Part shown: piece by piece, positions 61,430 to 64,000 of the stretch | Layout: the number at the start of each line of letters is the position of its first letter | How positions within the stretch are numbered: position 1 is the first letter of the stretch | DNA from: Gordionus sp. m RMFG-2023 | Lineage: Eukaryota; Nematomorpha; Gordioida; Chordodea; Parachordodidae | Direction: 5' to 3' | DNA: 64,000 nucleotides | Assembly: GCF_954871325.1 (NCBI RefSeq) | Contig: NC_088778.1 | Span: 24,165,120-24,229,119, forward strand | The notes under the pieces: generated by a model | Databases searched by the model: none | Told to the model about the DNA's origin: nothing | The model's input: only the letters and a program-made list of their open reading frames with translations | Program-made: the position numbers and the translations under genes

Positions 61430-63752
61430 ATGAAAGGGACGCGATACAAAAGAAAACCTTTACTAAATGGGTCAATAAGCATCTTAAAAAGGTAATTATT
61501 AATTATTATTTCTTCAAAAAAAATGAGGGGGGGGGGAATATGCGAAATTATAAGGGAGACATGACAAAATACCTATTTTATAACATGGAAATTAGAGATA
61601 TGCAAATGACAAAATTTTTAGGTCTCGGGATTTATTTCCAGGCCAGTTTTATTTTTTTACTAAAGTTGCTCGACCCAGTTTTTAAAATAAAAGGCCCAAC
61701 CCAAAATATTTTTAGTTATACTAATGAGTGGTTAAAATTAAAAAACATTATTCTTGAATTACTATCAAAAAATATCAGAATTCATTGATAAACCCATAAT
61801 GTGCCACATTTCTGTCAATGATGATTTGACCATGTTTTGAGATAAAAATCCAAGATTAATGATCAAAAATATGAGCAAGAAAACCTTACCAATAATATAG
61901 ATTATATTTAATTGCCGGGTTATTTACTTTTTTCTGACCTTGTCCTAGGATTGGCAAAAATACAAAAAAAAAATATTTTTTCGCGATTTAAACCAAATAA
62001 AAATAATTCAATTTTTAATTAATATATGGTCTAAGTATTGTTTTTTTTTAAATTTCAGTATAATATTTGCAAGTAAAGGACTAATGCTCAAGAAGTCAGG
62101 AAATTGTTGAAAAATTAAATAATGATATATGTTGTAATTTGATATTTTCTAAATAAAGAGACGATGATATATAATAGTTATTTTCAAATAAAATTTAATG
62201 GGCACCTTTAATGATTTTATTTATTATGATGTTAAACAAAGGTGGCGATAGAGTACAACCCTGTTTTATAACTTTTTGAAGGAAGGGGATATTTTATTAT
62301 TGATTTTGAAGCATGCAAATAGGTTGAAGTAGTTAATTTTTAAAAATGTAGATAATGTTGTGTTCTATGCCACACTCTGACAGCGTTTTCTAGAGCTTCA
62401 TGATTAACATTGTCAAAAGCCCCACAGAAATCTACGAAGATGAAGTAAAAGAGTAATTTGTATTTGCATTTCAGGTCTAATATGGGCTCTTGTATGTTTT
62501 TCTTGGTCTATACGCGCATATGTATTTGGAGAAAAGGTGGGATGTGGATGATATAATTTTATTTTTGAAGAGGACCATAAAAATCTGAAACGCAGTATGT
62601 AAGGGCTACGCCCCGATAATCTGATATTTTTATGGAACTTTGATTTTAGGGAAATTACATAAGAAGCATTTGTTCCATTCTGCTGGAGTTTTTCCGCTTT
62701 TCCATATTTTATTGAAGAGGGGTAATTGGAAGGAAGATATTACAGGTGAAATTTTTAGATATTCCGCTGTAATGGAGGACAAATTCACAGACAAGTTACA
62801 AATTGCCTATAATATAAATGGAATGAATTAACTGTCCTCTTATGGATGTTACAAGCGGAGAAATTAGACATAGGCATTCAAGAAACCCACTGTCCAGGAA
62901 ATAACACTGCATTTCAATGATTATAAAATTTTTTGCCCAGTTACCACTTTCAACAGCTTGGTCCAAGATTTTATTCCTAATAAATAAACGAATACAAAAT
63001 TTCATTACCAAATTCGTACCCATCTCTGAAAGATGTGGTCTTCTTTACCTAAATACACAATTCAGACCCACAATAATTGAAAATTTCTATGCCTCACCTA
63101 ATAGAAATGAGAGATTAGGCTTCATTGATATAATGCAAAACATTATTCCAAGAAAAGAACCTTTCGGATTGGACGAAGACTTACCCCTCCAGTTAACGAA
63201 TTCGCTGCGGATAATAATTCGCGCTCACTCTGAATGAGGAGTCAAGCATCTTTTTTTTCAAAATCGGACGGTTAGAACCGCGAATCTAAGCCCTATTCAT
63301 AATAAACAGGGATACGCTGATATCACTTCTTTTTTAGCCATTTTTCGTCAATACCGCCGAAACTGATGCCAAAAAAAAGTGATCACTATTATAATATAGT
63401 GTTTATTAAAAGAAAGATTTAACTTATCATAATAAAAAAAATATCTAATTATAATTATTGATAAAATACAAAAAATATTATTTCATCCGAAATTAGGTGG
63501 GCAAAAAAGTGAACCATATCTACGAAGACTTAAGAGATGGGGAAAATTTATTGTCTCTTCTGGAAGTACTATCCAAATCCAACCTCGTAAGATAATTTCA
63601 TAACTGACATTCCTATTTTATATATATTTTTTTGTTTAACCGATAAATATATTGTCCAATTTGTTTTACTTTAGCCTCGCGAAAAAGGGTGCCTACGATT
63701 TCACATGTTGCAAAACGTGCAAATAGCCCTCGATTGCTTGAAATGCCGATCG
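61430..63752 (+). CDS. shot: Spectraplakin (short stop/MACF1/dystonin type), first calponin-homology domain, partial
   Basis: Three exons are visible: 61430-61491, 63497-63586 and 63675-63752, joined in frame at GT/AG sites. They encode [20 protein letters not shown] (start of CH1, with the KKTFTKWVN actin-binding motif), then [20 protein letters not shown], then [20 protein letters not shown] and CLKCRS. PREKG...RFHxLQNVQ is the plakin signature and separates it from beta-spectrin and alpha-actinin. By family it links actin to microtubules and intermediate filaments. The first exon begins in phase with one base of a codon supplied by an unseen upstream exon, so the amino terminus is missing here; the rest of CH1, CH2 and the huge downstream part lie beyond the window. 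Exon boundaries and residues are well conserved, so the gene should be functional. The symbol is the fly name for the family; paralogy is not resolved. Confidence 0.88.
61492..62189 (+). other. First visible intron of the plakin gene, left part
   Basis: Donor GTAATT directly after the KK codons. A G-run at 61527-61536 and words CTCGACCCAG, GGCCCAACCC at 61668-61700 are eroded GC-rich repeat. No gene recognised. Confidence 0.5.
62190..62470 (-). pseudogene. LINE reverse-transcriptase fragment in plakin intron
   Basis: On the minus strand one frame reads [20 protein letters not shown] (RT motif with F-x-D-F-xx-AFD, about 62455-62375). Another reads [19 protein letters not shown] (the G-x-x-QGC-LSP-LFN motif, about 62275-62215). 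Two in-frame stop clusters and a frame change separate them. The catalytic YADD box is not seen. Non-LTR order and wording; clade not resolved. Confidence 0.75.
62797..63190 (+). pseudogene. LINE endonuclease-domain fragment in plakin intron
   Basis: On the plus strand, AYNINGM followed after a frame change by [17 protein letters not shown] is the amino-terminal signature of the apurinic-type endonuclease of LINE ORF2 (N-x-NG ... D-x-x-x-x-QET). A second open stretch (about 62990-63180) reads [20 protein letters not shown] then [11 protein letters not shown], the middle of the same domain (usually VYAP). It points away from the reverse-transcriptase fragment at 62190, so the two belong to different copies or to a rearranged one. 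Confidence 0.65.
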
Positions 63753-64000
63753 GTAAAAATGATAGGCCTCTTTAAAAAAAAAATAATTTAATTTTAGCCC
63801 TCTTATTCCGGTTATAACGTTCTCCCGCCTTTTGAAATATTAAAATTTACAATGTAGTTAAATGGTTCTTTCCCTCTTTTTTACGTTAGATCTGTTTTTT
63901 TCACAGGATTAAAAATATATTTTTTTACAAAATAAATCATACATTTAAAACGTTACCTCATAAAAAAACGAAATTAGATTAAACTGGTTAACATCAGGAG
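63753..64000 (+). other. Plakin intron running off the window
   Basis: Starts at donor GTAAAA after the CRS codons. AT-rich; no next exon is visible before base 64000. Confidence 0.6.

Overview
This is a eukaryotic, very AT-rich window with sparse host genes, small exons, kilobase-sized introns and dense fossil transposons. I find three clear host genes, all on the + strand. The first is a complete LIM-homeobox gene of the Arrowhead/LHX6-LHX8 type (10991-20838, five exons, 274 aa). The second is a complete testis-specific serine/threonine kinase of the TSSK family (25058-28180, four exons, 348 aa). The third is the start of a plakin/spectraplakin gene (short stop/MACF/dystonin type), of which three exons of the first calponin-homology domain lie at 61430-63752 before the window ends inside an intron. 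The LIM-homeobox protein reads more like the invertebrate Arrowhead than vertebrate LHX6/8, so the organism is an invertebrate animal. An arthropod is a reasonable guess, but the sequence does not settle it. A possible orphan exon of an MSP/VAP-like domain sits at 35350.

Layout. 1-10.9 kb: no recognised gene; several MITEs and a Tc1/mariner remnant. 11-20.8 kb: the LIM-homeobox gene; its introns 1 and 2 each carry a hAT element. 21-25 kb: repeats. 25-28.2 kb: the kinase, with an inverted-repeat element in intron 2. 28.4-34.5 kb: a nest of repeats, the best part being two related hAT-type elements, one inserted head-to-tail inside the other, both with 8-bp target duplications. 35-42.9 kb: MITEs, a tRNA-derived SINE and GC-rich minisatellite-like repeats. 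42.9-45.9 kb: a 2.9-kb hAT element that holds a hAT C-terminal coding fragment and an inserted Ty3/gypsy fossil. 46-61.4 kb: MITEs and dispersed repeats, no recognised gene. 61.4-64 kb: the plakin exons, with LINE fragments in the intron.

The three host genes (a neuronal or imaginal transcription factor, a spermatid kinase, a cytoskeletal linker) have no evident functional link; their adjacency looks incidental. The interest of the window is its transposon archaeology: many families can be closed to the base by terminal repeats plus target-site duplications (8 bp for hAT, 9 bp for a Mutator-like MITE, TTA for PIF/Harbinger-like MITEs). I see no defence system, RNA gene or other system that I could honestly call new. 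All homology statements rest on motif recognition by eye, with no database search.
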